NCBI RefSeq assembly: GCF_029541745.1
Contig: NZ_CP089746.1
Coordinates: 372,001 to 436,000, forward strand
Direction of reading: 5' to 3'
Length of the DNA: 64,000 bases
Source of the DNA: Streptomyces sp. LX-29
Lineage (GTDB): Bacteria; Actinomycetota; Actinomycetes; Streptomycetales; Streptomycetaceae
Shown here: in pieces, positions 7,852 through 17,371 of the stretch
Numbering within the stretch: the first letter of the stretch is position 1
Layout: each line of letters begins with the position of its first letter
Program-made: the position numbers and the translations under genes
The notes under the pieces: model-generated
Database searches by the model: none
What the model was told of the DNA's origin: nothing
The model's input: only the letters and a program-made list of their open reading frames with translations

Positions 7852-10662
7852 TCATGCGCCGGCCAGCAGCTCCTCCAGCGCCAGCGCCGTATCCGGATGG
7901 CGGCCCACCAGAGCCGCGCCCGACGGGCCGGGGTCCGGCGTCTCCCATGTCCCCTCGCAGCCCAGCAGATCCGCCACCGCGTCGCAGGTCGCGGGGTGGG
8001 CGGCGAGCAGGGCGACACCGCGGCGGCCGCCGTTCGGGTGCCGTGCCGGAACCACGGCGTCCGGCTGCGGCTGCGTGCGCCACGGGGGCACCCACTCGTC
8101 CAGGGCCGCGAGCCGGCCGGGGAAGACGCGCCCGGCCTCGCGGATGAGCAGCGGGGCCAGGTCGGCGCCGCCCGAGCGGAGGGTGGTGATCAGGGTGGGC
8201 AGCCACGGCAGGAGCACCGGGTCCGGCAGCCGTCCGAAGGCGTTCGACACCGCTTCCACGACGAAGTCGGTGAGGCTCGGGACGGGCTCCAGAGCGTGCA
8301 GGAAGCCGCTGAGGTAGCGCGGATAGGCGGGCACCACCAGGGGGTTTCCGAGCAGGTCGTCACACCTGGCTCGGAGGTCCGCCCGGGAGAGGTTCCCGAG
8401 GTGCACCTGGGCCGCCCACAGCAGCGCCGTCTTCGACGGGTCCTCCGGGTGCGACTGGGCGACGGCCAGCTCCAGCTGGGTCCGGTCGCAGCCCAGCGAC
8501 AGCGCCAGGCCCTCCATGCTGAACAGGAAGCCCAGCATGGCTGCCACCTGCCGGACGGTGGCGTCGTCGTCGGTGAAGGCCGTCGGCAGCAGGGTGCAGT
8601 AGTGCGCGTACCCCGTCTTGACGAAGGACTCGATCCAGGCCGGCAGCACCGGCTCGCTGGTGCGGTAGTACGCCAGCAGCCTTCGCACCCGACGCAGCAC
8701 CTCCGGCGCTCCGTCGACGGTGCGTTCGGCCGACAGCACCTCCAGGGCGTGCGTGCCCAGCTCGTCGGCGAGCCGGCGGCTACGCAGGTACAGCGTCGCG
8801 TCCTCCACGGCCTGGAGGACGGTCGCGGCGGTGGCCTGCGGGCCGTACGCCGTGCGGCGCAGCCGCTGTTCCAGGACCTGCTCGATGCTGACGCCCTCGT
8901 ACCCGAGCTCGATCAGCGCACGCTGGTGGGTGCCCAGCGCCAGGTCCCAGGACTCCTGGATGGGGCGCTCCCCGAGGGACCGCTCGCCCATGATCGGCCG
9001 CGCGGCGCCCCGCGGCATCAGGTAGCGCAGCATCCACAGCACGTCGGAGCAGCGCTCCAGCTCGGGCTGGGAGGCGATGTCCAGCAGCGCCCGCCGCACG
9101 CCCCGCTGCTGGAGCTTCAGGTTGAGCGGAGCGAGCCGGTCGTGCACGTCCCGGGCCAGGGGCGGCAGGGCGTCGTAGCCGACCTGACCGATCCGGTCGC
9201 CGCCCATCATGATCTCCACCAGGCGGCGCACATCGCGCCGACCGGGGACGGTGTCCTTCTCGATGCAGGTGACGGCCGCGTCCTGGAAGTCGTACGGCGT
9301 GGGCTTGGCCCGATCCCGGACCCCCGCCAGCAGGATCGACGTCTCGAACACCGCGATGGCGTCGGCGGTGGAGGCGAGGTAGCCGTTGCGTCGCGCGGCG
9401 CGCACGATCTCCACCGACCAGCCGAGCAGTTCCGCCTCGTCCAGCCGGTCGAGGACGGGCGGCTGTTGGAGGAAGCCGGTCAGCTTGTCGGCGGGTGGCA
9501 CCGCGGGCGCGGGGGCCGCCGCCGTCGCGGCCTTCTTGGGCTTGGTCTTCCTCGTGCCCGCCTGCCCCACCAGGCGGTACGGCTCGACGCACGTGCGCTT
9601 CAGGTTCTTCGCCCAGACCGTCGCGGCGATCGACACCGAGCCGGCGGCGAGGCCGAACTGCGCCTCGATGGCCGCGTGGCTGGACGGGATCAGACCGTGC
9701 TGCCAGGTGGTGGGGGTGCGCGGGCTGATCCGATAGGTGTCGGTGCCGTGGACGCCGAACTCGGCGACGCGGCTGGCCGCGTGGAAGGCCCCGCACACGT
9801 AGAGGCAGTCGGCGGGGTCGGCGCCGGTCGCGGCCAGGTGCTCGCGCATCCTGGTCCACATGAATCGCTCGCGGTCCTCGTCCACCCGCACCCGGTGCGG
9901 GTCGCCGGGCGCGAGGCGCCGGAAGAGGCTGCCGATCAGCAGCATGACCTGGCGGTAGGTGTCGTGGTCGCTGTCGCCGAGCGGCAGCTCGACGTACTGG
10001 TGCCACCACTCCGACCAGTGCCGCACCTTGCCGTGACGCAGCAGGTGCTCCTCCAGGTCGGCGAAGCGCGGCCGCAGGTCCCCGATCTCCACGCCGACCG
10101 CGTCGCCGTGCAGCGCGGTCTCCTCGGCGGGCGGCGCGGCGGTGTCCGGACCGGCCGTCGGCTCGGTGGTCTCCCGACCGCGCGCGTCCCACTGGAAGAC
10201 GTGGTCCGAGGAGCGGTCGACGAGGACCAGTTCGACGCCCGGCGTGTCCAGGGCGTAGGCGATCGCCTGGTATTCGGCGGAGGCCTCGGTGATCGGGGCG
10301 ACCACCGACAGCGGGGACCACTCGGCCGGGAAGCCGTCGACCTCGCTGGCGAACGCCTGCACCGCCACCGGGAGCCTGCAGTTGCGCAGCTCGGTGAGGA
10401 GCGGCGCCATGTCCTCGCACAGCTCCAGGTACACCACCTTGGGCTGCTTCTCCCTCAGGCGGCGGGCCATCGCGACCGCCGAGGCGGGCGAGTGGTGGCA
10501 GACGGGGAAGATCTCCAGGGGCTCGCGGACCGCGCGGTCGACGTCGTCGACGATGCCCAGGAGGATGCCCTCGAGGGCGTCGGGCCCGTCGGCGAAGGTC
10601 GCGGCGGCCTCCTGCAACTGCGCGCGCAGTCCGGCGAAGGTCCCCTCGTGGGTGCCGCTCAT
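7852..10662 (-). CDS. DUF5682 family protein (YehM-like)
   Basis: This 936-aa protein is the last gene of a five-gene cassette. Near the N-terminus it has FPVCHHSPASA (52-62) and VVYLELCED (76-84), and later LYVCGAFHAASR. The conserved His, acidic and GxxH pattern recalls the TraB/ChaN fold, which is an inference. The rest is mainly helical, with a Lys/Ala/Pro-rich linker around 400-425. The ATG at 10662 overlaps the stop of the AAA+ gene by 4 nt. DUF5682 proteins occur almost always beside MoxR-type ATPases and VWA proteins, as here. The molecular activity is not established. Confidence 0.85.
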   Translation of the reverse strand: MSGTHEGTFAGLRAQLQEAAATFADGPDALEGILLGIVDDVDRAVREPLEIFPVCHHSPASAVAMARRLREKQPKVVYLELCEDMAPLLTELRNCRLPVAVQAFASEVDGFPAEWSPLSVVAPITEASAEYQAIAYALDTPGVELVLVDRSSDHVFQWDARGRETTEPTAGPDTAAPPAEETALHGDAVGVEIGDLRPRFADLEEHLLRHGKVRHWSEWWHQYVELPLGDSDHDTYRQVMLLIGSLFRRLAPGDPHRVRVDEDRERFMWTRMREHLAATGADPADCLYVCGAFHAASRVAEFGVHGTDTYRISPRTPTTWQHGLIPSSHAAIEAQFGLAAGSVSIAATVWAKNLKRTCVEPYRLVGQAGTRKTKPKKAATAAAPAPAVPPADKLTGFLQQPPVLDRLDEAELLGWSVEIVRAARRNGYLASTADAIAVFETSILLAGVRDRAKPTPYDFQDAAVTCIEKDTVPGRRDVRRLVEIMMGGDRIGQVGYDALPPLARDVHDRLAPLNLKLQQRGVRRALLDIASQPELERCSDVLWMLRYLMPRGAARPIMGERSLGERPIQESWDLALGTHQRALIELGYEGVSIEQVLEQRLRRTAYGPQATAATVLQAVEDATLYLRSRRLADELGTHALEVLSAERTVDGAPEVLRRVRRLLAYYRTSEPVLPAWIESFVKTGYAHYCTLLPTAFTDDDATVRQVAAMLGFLFSMEGLALSLGCDRTQLELAVAQSHPEDPSKTALLWAAQVHLGNLSRADLRARCDDLLGNPLVVPAYPRYLSGFLHALEPVPSLTDFVVEAVSNAFGRLPDPVLLPWLPTLITTLRSGGADLAPLLIREAGRVFPGRLAALDEWVPPWRTQPQPDAVVPARHPNGGRRGVALLAAHPATCDAVADLLGCEGTWETPDPGPSGAALVGRHPDTALALEELLAGA

Positions 10663-11771
10663 GACAGGGTGGCGATCGCGTCGCGGCCGCCCTCCAGGAA
10701 CTCCGGCCAGGAGCCGCCCTCCTCCTTGCTGCGCGGCTCGACGACGCCGTGCAGGTACTTGTTGAGGATGGCCAGGTCCTCCGGCTCGCGCCGGGCCAGT
10801 GACCCGACGAGCGAGGAGGCCAGCGTGTGGGCGGTCAGAGTGCGCTCGCCGAAGAAGTTGCTGTGCAGGATGGCGTCCTCCAGCACGCCGATCTGCTCGG
10901 CGGTGGACAGCGCGGACTCCAGCTTCTCGTCGTCGCTGCCGGCCGCGGTCGCCGAGGCGCGCAGGTCGGCGAAGCTCTGGAGCAGCACGTCGAGCAGGGT
11001 CGGCGGCACGTCCAGCTCGATCTGGTGGCGGCGCAGCAGTTCCTCGGTGCGGAAGCGGACGATCTCCGCCTCGCTCTTCTTGTTCGTCACCACGGGGATG
11101 CGGACGAAGTTGAAGCGGCGCTTGAGCGCCGAGGACAGGTCGTTGACGCCCCGGTCGCGGCTGTTGGCGGTGGCGATGATCGAGAATCCGGGCTGGGCGA
11201 AGACGATGTTGTCGCTGTCCAGCTCGGGCACGGAGATGTACTTCTCGGAGAGAATCGAGATCAGCGCGTCCTGGACGTCGCTGGTCGAGCGGGTGAGCTC
11301 CTCGAAGCGGCCGATCGCGCCGGTCTCCATCGCGGTCATGATCGGCGAGGGGATCATCGACTCCCGCGACTGCCCCTTGGCGATGACCATGGACACGTTC
11401 CAGGAGTACTTGATGTGGTCCTCGGTGGTGCCCGCCGTGCCCTGCACGACCATCGTGGAGTTGCGGCAGATCGCGGCGGACAGCAGCTCGGCCAGCCAGC
11501 TCTTGCCGGTGCCGGGGTCGCCGATGAGCAGCAGGCCGCGGTCGGAGGCGAGCGTGACGATGGAGCGCTCGACGAAACTGCGGTCGCCGAACCACTTCTG
11601 CGAGATCTCCCGGTCGAGACCGTCGGAGCGCTCGGAGCCCAGGATGAACAGGCGGACCATCTTCGGGGACAGGCGCCAGGAGAAGGGCTTGGGGTTGTCG
11701 TCGATGGACTCCAGCCAGTCCAGCTCCTCGGCGTACTTGATCTCGGCGGGGGCGCGCAACAGGTCGGACAT
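10659..11771 (-). CDS. MoxR-type AAA+ ATPase (YehL-like)
   Basis: The 370-aa ATPase has Walker A GDPGTGKS at 84-91, an atypical Walker B region around SDVQDALISILSEK, a sensor-type IIATANSRDRGVND segment and an Arg finger region ALKRRFNFVRIP. MoxR ATPases remodel or load metal cofactors onto partner proteins, usually with VWA adaptors. The VWA gene lies immediately upstream. The start is ATG 11771 with AAAGG upstream. A TTG 30 nt earlier is in frame but less well placed. There is a 4-nt overlap with the DUF5682 gene. Confidence 0.9.
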   Translation of the reverse strand: MSDLLRAPAEIKYAEELDWLESIDDNPKPFSWRLSPKMVRLFILGSERSDGLDREISQKWFGDRSFVERSIVTLASDRGLLLIGDPGTGKSWLAELLSAAICRNSTMVVQGTAGTTEDHIKYSWNVSMVIAKGQSRESMIPSPIMTAMETGAIGRFEELTRSTSDVQDALISILSEKYISVPELDSDNIVFAQPGFSIIATANSRDRGVNDLSSALKRRFNFVRIPVVTNKKSEAEIVRFRTEELLRRHQIELDVPPTLLDVLLQSFADLRASATAAGSDDEKLESALSTAEQIGVLEDAILHSNFFGERTLTAHTLASSLVGSLARREPEDLAILNKYLHGVVEPRSKEEGGSWPEFLEGGRDAIATLS

Positions 11772-11807
11772 GTCAGGGCCTTTCTGGAACAGGTCTTTCA
11801 ACAGGAC

Positions 11808-13349
11808 TTAGGCGAGGAACGTCTTGAGTTCGTGGACGAGCTTGCGGATGTGGCCGGAGAGCACCGGCGTGCCGAGGTCCTTGAACCGCTCCCGGAACCA
11901 CGGGTTGACGCTGCCGCGGCCGGAGCTGGTCACCGAGCCGACGGGGATGAACCTCGCTCCCGAGCGGTGAATGGCGGCCATGCTCTCGAACAGCGGCTCC
12001 GTCTGCCATTCGTAGAAGTCGGAGATCCACACCACGACGGTGTTGCGGGGCTCGGCGATCTTCGGCTGGGCGAGCGCCATGGCGACGGTGCCGTCGGTGC
12101 CACCCCCGAGGTTGGTGCGCAGCAGGGTCTCGAAGGGGTCGTGGACCCACGGGGTGAGGTCGAGCGCCTGTGTGTCGTACGCGATCAGGTGGACGTCCAC
12201 CTTGGGCAGCCCGGCGAAGATCGACGCCAGGATGGTGCAGTTCACCATGGAGTCGACCATCGAGCCGGACTGGTCCACGACGACGATCAGCCGCTGGGGC
12301 GTGGTCTTGCGGACGGTGTGCCGGTAGTAGAGGCGGTCGACGTACAGCCGCTCCTCCTCCGGGCTCCAGTTGGTGAGGTTCTTCCAGATCGTGCGGTCGA
12401 TGTCGAGGTTGCGGAACACCCGCTTGGGTGGGATGGAGCGGTCCAGGGCGCCTACCGTGGCCTTCTCCACCTGGGTGCGCAGCACTTCGGCGACCTCGTC
12501 GACGAAGCGGCGGATCAGGGCCTTGGCGTTGGCCAGGGCCACACCCGAGAGGTTGTTCTTGTCCCGCAGCAGCTGCTCGATCAGCGACATGCTCGGGGTC
12601 AGCCGCGCGGCGAGCTGGGGGTCGGCCAGCACCTCGCGCAGATGCATCCGCTTGACGAGGTCGGCCTCGAGGGCGCCGAGCTCCGGGCCGATCGCCGGGA
12701 TCAGCCGGCTGAGGTCCGGTGTCGTGCCGCCACCGCCGGTGCCGGTCGGGCTGACGCCCGCTCCGGCCCCTCCCCCGGCGCGGCCGCCGCGCAGCTCGCC
12801 GGGCTTGCAGCCGAGCGCGCGCTCCAGCCAGCCGGCGTCGGACTGCCAGCGCGCCAGCTGTCCGGCGGTGACCGTGCCGGAGCCGGAGGCGAACACGTTG
12901 AGCAGCACCTTGGACACCAGCGCCGCGCGCCGTACCTCGGCGGCCCGGTCGCGGGCGCCGTCCTCGTCGGCCTCGGGCGCCATCAGGCCGTCGAACTCGG
13001 CGGCCAGCTCGGGGTGTCGCTGCACGATCGAGTCGACCGAGGCCTGCGGGTCCAGCAGCGCGGACGGCAGACCGATGTCCTCGACGACGGCGAGGCTCGC
13101 CGATTCCAGTGTGGCCTGCTCCTCGGGGTCGAAGAGGCGGGCGAGGAGTCTCCAGTACAGGGCCTGACGGCGGTTGTCGTGCGGGTCCACCTCGGGGTTG
13201 GCTGTCGTCGGCGCGGTCGCCGGTCCGGTGGTCTGCCCGGTGGTCCGTCCGATCGCCTGCCCGGCCGTCGGTTCGGCCGTCGGTTCGGTGCTGTGTTCCG
13301 TCGGTCGGGCCGTCGGCCCGGACGTCGAGTCGGTGGTGTGCTCGGTCAT
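11808..13349 (-). CDS. VWA domain protein (YehP-like)
   Basis: This 513-aa protein ends in a von Willebrand A domain with the metal-binding MIDAS motif DQSGS at 359-363, then NLGGGTDGT and VVWISDFYEW. The first 50 residues are a low-complexity Thr/Pro/Glu/Gly tract. The middle is helical. VWA proteins of this class act as substrate adaptors for MoxR ATPases such as the one encoded 36 bp downstream. The ATG overlaps the stop of the DUF5691 gene by 4 nt. Confidence 0.88.
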   Translation of the reverse strand: MTEHTTDSTSGPTARPTEHSTEPTAEPTAGQAIGRTTGQTTGPATAPTTANPEVDPHDNRRQALYWRLLARLFDPEEQATLESASLAVVEDIGLPSALLDPQASVDSIVQRHPELAAEFDGLMAPEADEDGARDRAAEVRRAALVSKVLLNVFASGSGTVTAGQLARWQSDAGWLERALGCKPGELRGGRAGGGAGAGVSPTGTGGGGTTPDLSRLIPAIGPELGALEADLVKRMHLREVLADPQLAARLTPSMSLIEQLLRDKNNLSGVALANAKALIRRFVDEVAEVLRTQVEKATVGALDRSIPPKRVFRNLDIDRTIWKNLTNWSPEEERLYVDRLYYRHTVRKTTPQRLIVVVDQSGSMVDSMVNCTILASIFAGLPKVDVHLIAYDTQALDLTPWVHDPFETLLRTNLGGGTDGTVAMALAQPKIAEPRNTVVVWISDFYEWQTEPLFESMAAIHRSGARFIPVGSVTSSGRGSVNPWFRERFKDLGTPVLSGHIRKLVHELKTFLA

Positions 13350-14734
13350 TTCCGCAGCAGCCTTCCGGCTCGCTCCCGCAGCACGGCCACGGCGTCGGTG
13401 GCGGCCTTCTCGGCCTTGACGCCCGCCTTGTCGGTGGTGCCGCCGGCCCACCCCCCGGCGTGGAGCGCGACGGTCTTCTTCCGCACGGTCGCCTCCACGG
13501 CCAGGGGCTGGACACGGAACGCCCCGGCGTCCCAGCGGAGCAGCCCGACGCACGCACCGGACGCCGCGACGGCCTCGGGGGTGAGCGGAGCGGCGGGGGG
13601 CATGCGGTCGGTGTCGACGACGAGCGGGTGTCCGGCGACGGTGAACGTCAGCGCGTCGTCGTCCTTCTGGGCGGTGTAGCCCTCCAGGAAGACGGGCACG
13701 GCGACGCGCGCCGGGTGCCGGTCGAGCGGCGCCGTCACCGCGTCGGTGGCGGTCGGCAGGGCGACCCGCGCGGTGGTGAAGGCGTCGGCGGGCTCACCCT
13801 GCCGAGCGTGCTCGTCGCTCCACAGCAGGTCGCCCTCGGCGGTGACCGGCATGTCGGCGAGGTCCATGGAGCGGCCTTCACCGACGGCCGCCAAGAGCGA
13901 CATGTGCGGGCGGAGCAGCTGCCACAGCCCGGCTCCGACGACCGTGTCGGGCTTCGGCGCCGACACGCTGGCCCGCACCAGGCGCGGCGCGGCCCCGTCG
14001 GCGGGCTCGAACACCGCGTGGACCTGGGCCTGGACGGCGGTCGCGTGTTCCTGTACGTCGACGCCGAGGGGCAGCAGGCGGCCGGTGGCCGTACCGGTCG
14101 GGGGCGCGGCGGCCGCACCGGGCAGCGTCAGCAGCATCGCGCGCGACCACAGGTCGGCCCAGCGGCGGGCCGGCACACGCTCCAGGGTGACGCCCGGGCA
14201 GGACGCGGCGAGCTCGGCGGCGAAGCCGTCGAGGAGCGTCGCCAGACGTCGCAGGGCCGGGTCCGGAAGCATCGCGGAGACGACCTGCGCGGAGCCGGCG
14301 ACCAGCTCGTGGTCGATGCCCTGCCACCCGGCGCGGGCCAGGTCGGAGAGCCAGGAGCGGGCCGCGGCCAGCACGTTCACCGCCGGCTCGCCACCGGCCG
14401 GTACGGCGGTCTCCTCGCCGCGCGTCCGACCTGTCGCCTCCGCGACCCGGGCCGTCAGCGCGTCGTGGACCGAGCCGAGCAGCGCGGTGCGGGCGGCGGC
14501 GAGCGCGACGAAGTGGTCCTCGCTCGCGGCTCCGGCCGCCGCCTTCTCGGCCGCCTCGGCGACCCTGGCGGCCAGCGGACTCCCCGCGACGGCGTGGGCG
14601 AGCTCGGTCAGGCCGGCCGCCTGGGCGGGCTGCGGGCGGAGCAGGCCGGCGACGAGAGCCTGGTCGAAGGCGTCGACGGCGGCCAGGGCCTCGTCGAGTC
14701 CGTCGACGGCTTCGGCGAACAGGTCGGCGCGCAT
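13346..14734 (-). CDS. DUF5691 family protein
   Basis: A 462-aa Ala/Leu-rich protein encoded between the SWIM and VWA genes, matching the DUF5691 position in actinobacterial versions of this cassette. The sequence is mostly helical with no catalytic motif I recognise. The start codon ATG (14734-14732) shares one base with the TGA of the SWIM gene, and the end overlaps the VWA start. The DUF assignment rests on context plus overall appearance. Confidence 0.7.
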   Translation of the reverse strand: MRADLFAEAVDGLDEALAAVDAFDQALVAGLLRPQPAQAAGLTELAHAVAGSPLAARVAEAAEKAAAGAASEDHFVALAAARTALLGSVHDALTARVAEATGRTRGEETAVPAGGEPAVNVLAAARSWLSDLARAGWQGIDHELVAGSAQVVSAMLPDPALRRLATLLDGFAAELAASCPGVTLERVPARRWADLWSRAMLLTLPGAAAAPPTGTATGRLLPLGVDVQEHATAVQAQVHAVFEPADGAAPRLVRASVSAPKPDTVVGAGLWQLLRPHMSLLAAVGEGRSMDLADMPVTAEGDLLWSDEHARQGEPADAFTTARVALPTATDAVTAPLDRHPARVAVPVFLEGYTAQKDDDALTFTVAGHPLVVDTDRMPPAAPLTPEAVAASGACVGLLRWDAGAFRVQPLAVEATVRKKTVALHAGGWAGGTTDKAGVKAEKAATDAVAVLRERAGRLLRK

Positions 14735-15237
14735 CAGGCCACCGCCCTCGTCGGCGGGAACCACTGCATCTCCGGCAGCGGTGCGGTGGTCGGCGCCAGC
14801 TCCAGATAGGCCAGGTGGCGCAGGAACCGGCTGAAGACGGGCGCGGCGGCCTTGGTGTCTCCCTGGGGCGGACGCGTGCCGCTCATGGCGACGGCGATGG
14901 TCTGCGCGGTCGGCTCCCCGTCCGCGGGCTCGACCCGCAGATAGCGGGCGACCCGCTCCGCGCCGTACTGCAGCACCGCCTCGTTGATCAGGGCCCGGAT
15001 GTGGTTGCAGAACGAGCCGCGCGCCCCGCCGCAGGGCCGGTTGTTGTTGGTGCTGCAGGCGAACGCGTACGTGCCGGCCGCCACCGAGGACACATAGACC
15101 CGCTCGATGTCCGAGCCGCTGGACACCACGCCCTGCAGGCGTCCGTCGGCCAACTCGACGAACGGGACCTTGGCGAGCTTCCGCGGCCGCGCGGGCGGTA
15201 TCACGCGCGCCGTGCTCGACCTCTCCCAATATGACAA
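14734..15237 (-). CDS. SWIM zinc-finger protein (YehQ-like)
   Basis: A protein of about 167 aa, first gene of the cassette. The SWIM-type cysteine/histidine cluster reads FACSTNNNRPC...FCNHI, in the centre of the protein. I choose TTG at 15237 because GGAG lies 8 nt upstream and the protein then begins (M)SYWERSS. The open frame continues upstream without a better start. SWIM domains bind nucleic acid or protein. In E. coli the yeh cluster also pairs SWIM, VWA, AAA+ and DUF5682 proteins. Confidence 0.8.
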   Translation of the reverse strand: MSYWERSSTARVIPPARPRKLAKVPFVELADGRLQGVVSSGSDIERVYVSSVAAGTYAFACSTNNNRPCGGARGSFCNHIRALINEAVLQYGAERVARYLRVEPADGEPTAQTIAVAMSGTRPPQGDTKAAAPVFSRFLRHLAYLELAPTTAPLPEMQWFPPTRAVA

Positions 15238-15478
15238 CGCACCATCTCCAATGCACCAAGGGGAAGTCCACGCCAGATCGGCGGAACACGACTGAAGATA
15301 GAGGCGACCACTGACAACGCCGCCCGCCCACGCACAGCCGCACACCGGAGCCTGTCGAGCCTCCCCGACATGGGCCCGATGGAGGGGCGTCGGCCGTCGG
15401 GCGTGGGAGCGCGGTGGCCGTCGGTCGGTGGGGACGCGGTGCCGCGTCTCCACCAACCGACCAGCGGGACAGGGGTGG

Positions 15479-17371
15479 CTAGCGGTCCTGGGAGAGTGCC
15501 AGGAGTTCGGCGAAGGTTCCGCCGGCGTGGACGAGGTCGTCGTAGCGGCCCTGTTCGGTGATCCGGCCGTGTTCCATCACCACGATGTGGTCGGCGACCT
15601 TGGTGTTCTCGAGGCGGTGGGTGACCACGATGGTGATGCGGTCGGCCGCGATGGCCTTGATCCGCTCGAAGATGCCGTGCTCGCCCCGCGGGTCCATCTG
15701 GGATGTGGGCTCGTCGAGGATGAGCAGGGACGGCCGGCGGTACAGGGCCCGGGAGCAGGCCAGCCGCTGCCACTGCCCGCCGGAGAGTTCCGCGCCGCCG
15801 AAGATCTCCCGGGCGAGGAGGGTGTCGAGACCGGCGGGCAGGTCCTCGACGGCCTCGCGCATGCCGACGGCGTCGACCGCGTCCCACACGGGTCCGTCGT
15901 CGACGCCGCGGGGCTGGCCGAGGGTGACGTTCTCGCGGACCCGGAGCGGCCACTGGGCGAAGATCTGCGGGACCAGTCCGGTGCGGCTCCAGACGGTGGC
16001 CGGATCGGCGTCCGCGAGGTCCGTGTCGTTCCAGGTGACCCGGCCCTTGTCGGCGAGGTAGATGCCGGTGATGAGGCGGGTGAGGGTCGACTTTCCGGAG
16101 CCGTTCACACCGACGATCGCGAGGATCTCCCCGCGGCGCAGGGTCAACGAGACGCCGTCGACGGCCGGCCGGTCCTTGCCCGGGTACCGGTACCCGACCT
16201 CGTCCAGCCGGATCTCCTCCACCGGTGCGGCCACGGAGAGCGCGCCCCGCTCGGGGGCCCGTCGCGCGGCGTCGTCGAGGAACGCCCGCATGTCGGTCAG
16301 GTACAGACTGGTGTGGAAGAGCGCGGCGCCGTTGACGACGACCTGGGACAGGGCGGCGAGCGTCGTCTGGACGGCGACGACCGCCGTCGCCGCGAGGGCG
16401 AGCGCGATCCGACCCGTCATCGTGAGCCAGGCGAGCGCGGCCCACGTGGCGACGAGGAAGACTCCACTGACGAGGGACGAGACGAGGGCGATCCGCAGGG
16501 CGCGCGGGGCGGCGCCCAGGGTGCGCCGGTCGCAGCGGTCCGACAACGACCTGTACCAGAACAGCAGGTAGTCGGTCATGCCGTTGGCGCGGACCTCGTC
16601 GCCGTACTTGGGCGTCGTCGACCACCATCGCATCATCCCCCTGACGTTGCGGTCGGCGACGTTCGCGTAGTGGACCTCGTAGTCCACGCGGGCGGTGAGC
16701 ACCGCGCCGACCCCGGCCGGGAGCACGGCGAGGAGCAGCAGCGGCAACAGCAGCGGGTTGAGCACCGAGAGGGCGCCGGAGGCCGTGACCATCCTGATGG
16801 AGGCCGACATGAAGCGCTGGGCGTCGGTGACCATCACATGGGTACGGACCACTCCCATCTCGGCGGCCTCCTGGCGGTCGGCGAAGCCGTCGACGGCGTA
16901 CGCCGCGGCCTCGACCCGGCAGACCGCTTCCACCAGGGCGGTGTCCGTCTCGGTGGTCAGACGGGGCGTGATCCGTCGCTCGGCGTACATGGCCAGAGCC
17001 GCGACGGACCGGATGAGGCCGGCGGCGACGCCGACGACCAGGAGGGCGGGCAGCGCCTGATGCAGCCGATCGGCGGCCGTCCCGCCGCCGAAGACCGGGC
17101 GCATGGCACGGGCGGTCGCCGCCAGCAGGACGGCGGCCGCTACGCCGGTGACCAACTGGCATGCCAGGAGCAGCAGTACGGCCCGACGGTCGATGCGCCA
17201 GGCCATGCCGGCGATGCGACGCAGGACGCCCGGGAGTCGGGCGCACAGGGTTCGAAAGGAGGTCCCGCCGAGCGGGTTCACGGCGTACCCGCCGTGGTAG
17301 GTGAGCTCGGCCGGAAGCGGCGGGGGCGGGGCGCTGTCGGCCTGCTGTTCCTGTGTGTTCACGGAGGTCAA
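15479..17371 (-). CDS. ABC transporter, fused permease and ATPase
   Basis: A 630-aa half-transporter of the exporter type. Transmembrane helices lie at about 62-90, 105-128, 198-228, 292-318 and 322-350, followed by the ATPase with Walker A GVNGSGKST (421-429), signature LSGGQ (529-533), Walker B LLILDE (549-554) and switch His585. The start is a TTG at 17371 with a strong AAAGGAG 5 nt upstream. It probably acts as a homodimer exporting a small molecule or peptide. No partner or substrate gene is adjacent. Confidence 0.88.
   Translation of the reverse strand: MTSVNTQEQQADSAPPPPLPAELTYHGGYAVNPLGGTSFRTLCARLPGVLRRIAGMAWRIDRRAVLLLLACQLVTGVAAAVLLAATARAMRPVFGGGTAADRLHQALPALLVVGVAAGLIRSVAALAMYAERRITPRLTTETDTALVEAVCRVEAAAYAVDGFADRQEAAEMGVVRTHVMVTDAQRFMSASIRMVTASGALSVLNPLLLPLLLLAVLPAGVGAVLTARVDYEVHYANVADRNVRGMMRWWSTTPKYGDEVRANGMTDYLLFWYRSLSDRCDRRTLGAAPRALRIALVSSLVSGVFLVATWAALAWLTMTGRIALALAATAVVAVQTTLAALSQVVVNGAALFHTSLYLTDMRAFLDDAARRAPERGALSVAAPVEEIRLDEVGYRYPGKDRPAVDGVSLTLRRGEILAIVGVNGSGKSTLTRLITGIYLADKGRVTWNDTDLADADPATVWSRTGLVPQIFAQWPLRVRENVTLGQPRGVDDGPVWDAVDAVGMREAVEDLPAGLDTLLAREIFGGAELSGGQWQRLACSRALYRRPSLLILDEPTSQMDPRGEHGIFERIKAIAADRITIVVTHRLENTKVADHIVVMEHGRITEQGRYDDLVHAGGTFAELLALSQDR

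Noticed and set aside
7837..11811. 1324-codon plus-strand open frame
   Set aside because: It is antisense to the DUF5682 and AAA+ genes, with Arg/Gly/Val-rich shadow composition. The minus-strand genes have clear motifs and coupled starts.
15479..17371. Transporter of the lasso peptide
   Set aside because: It is 33 kb away, on its own, with no cluster link. There is no support beyond the exporter type.
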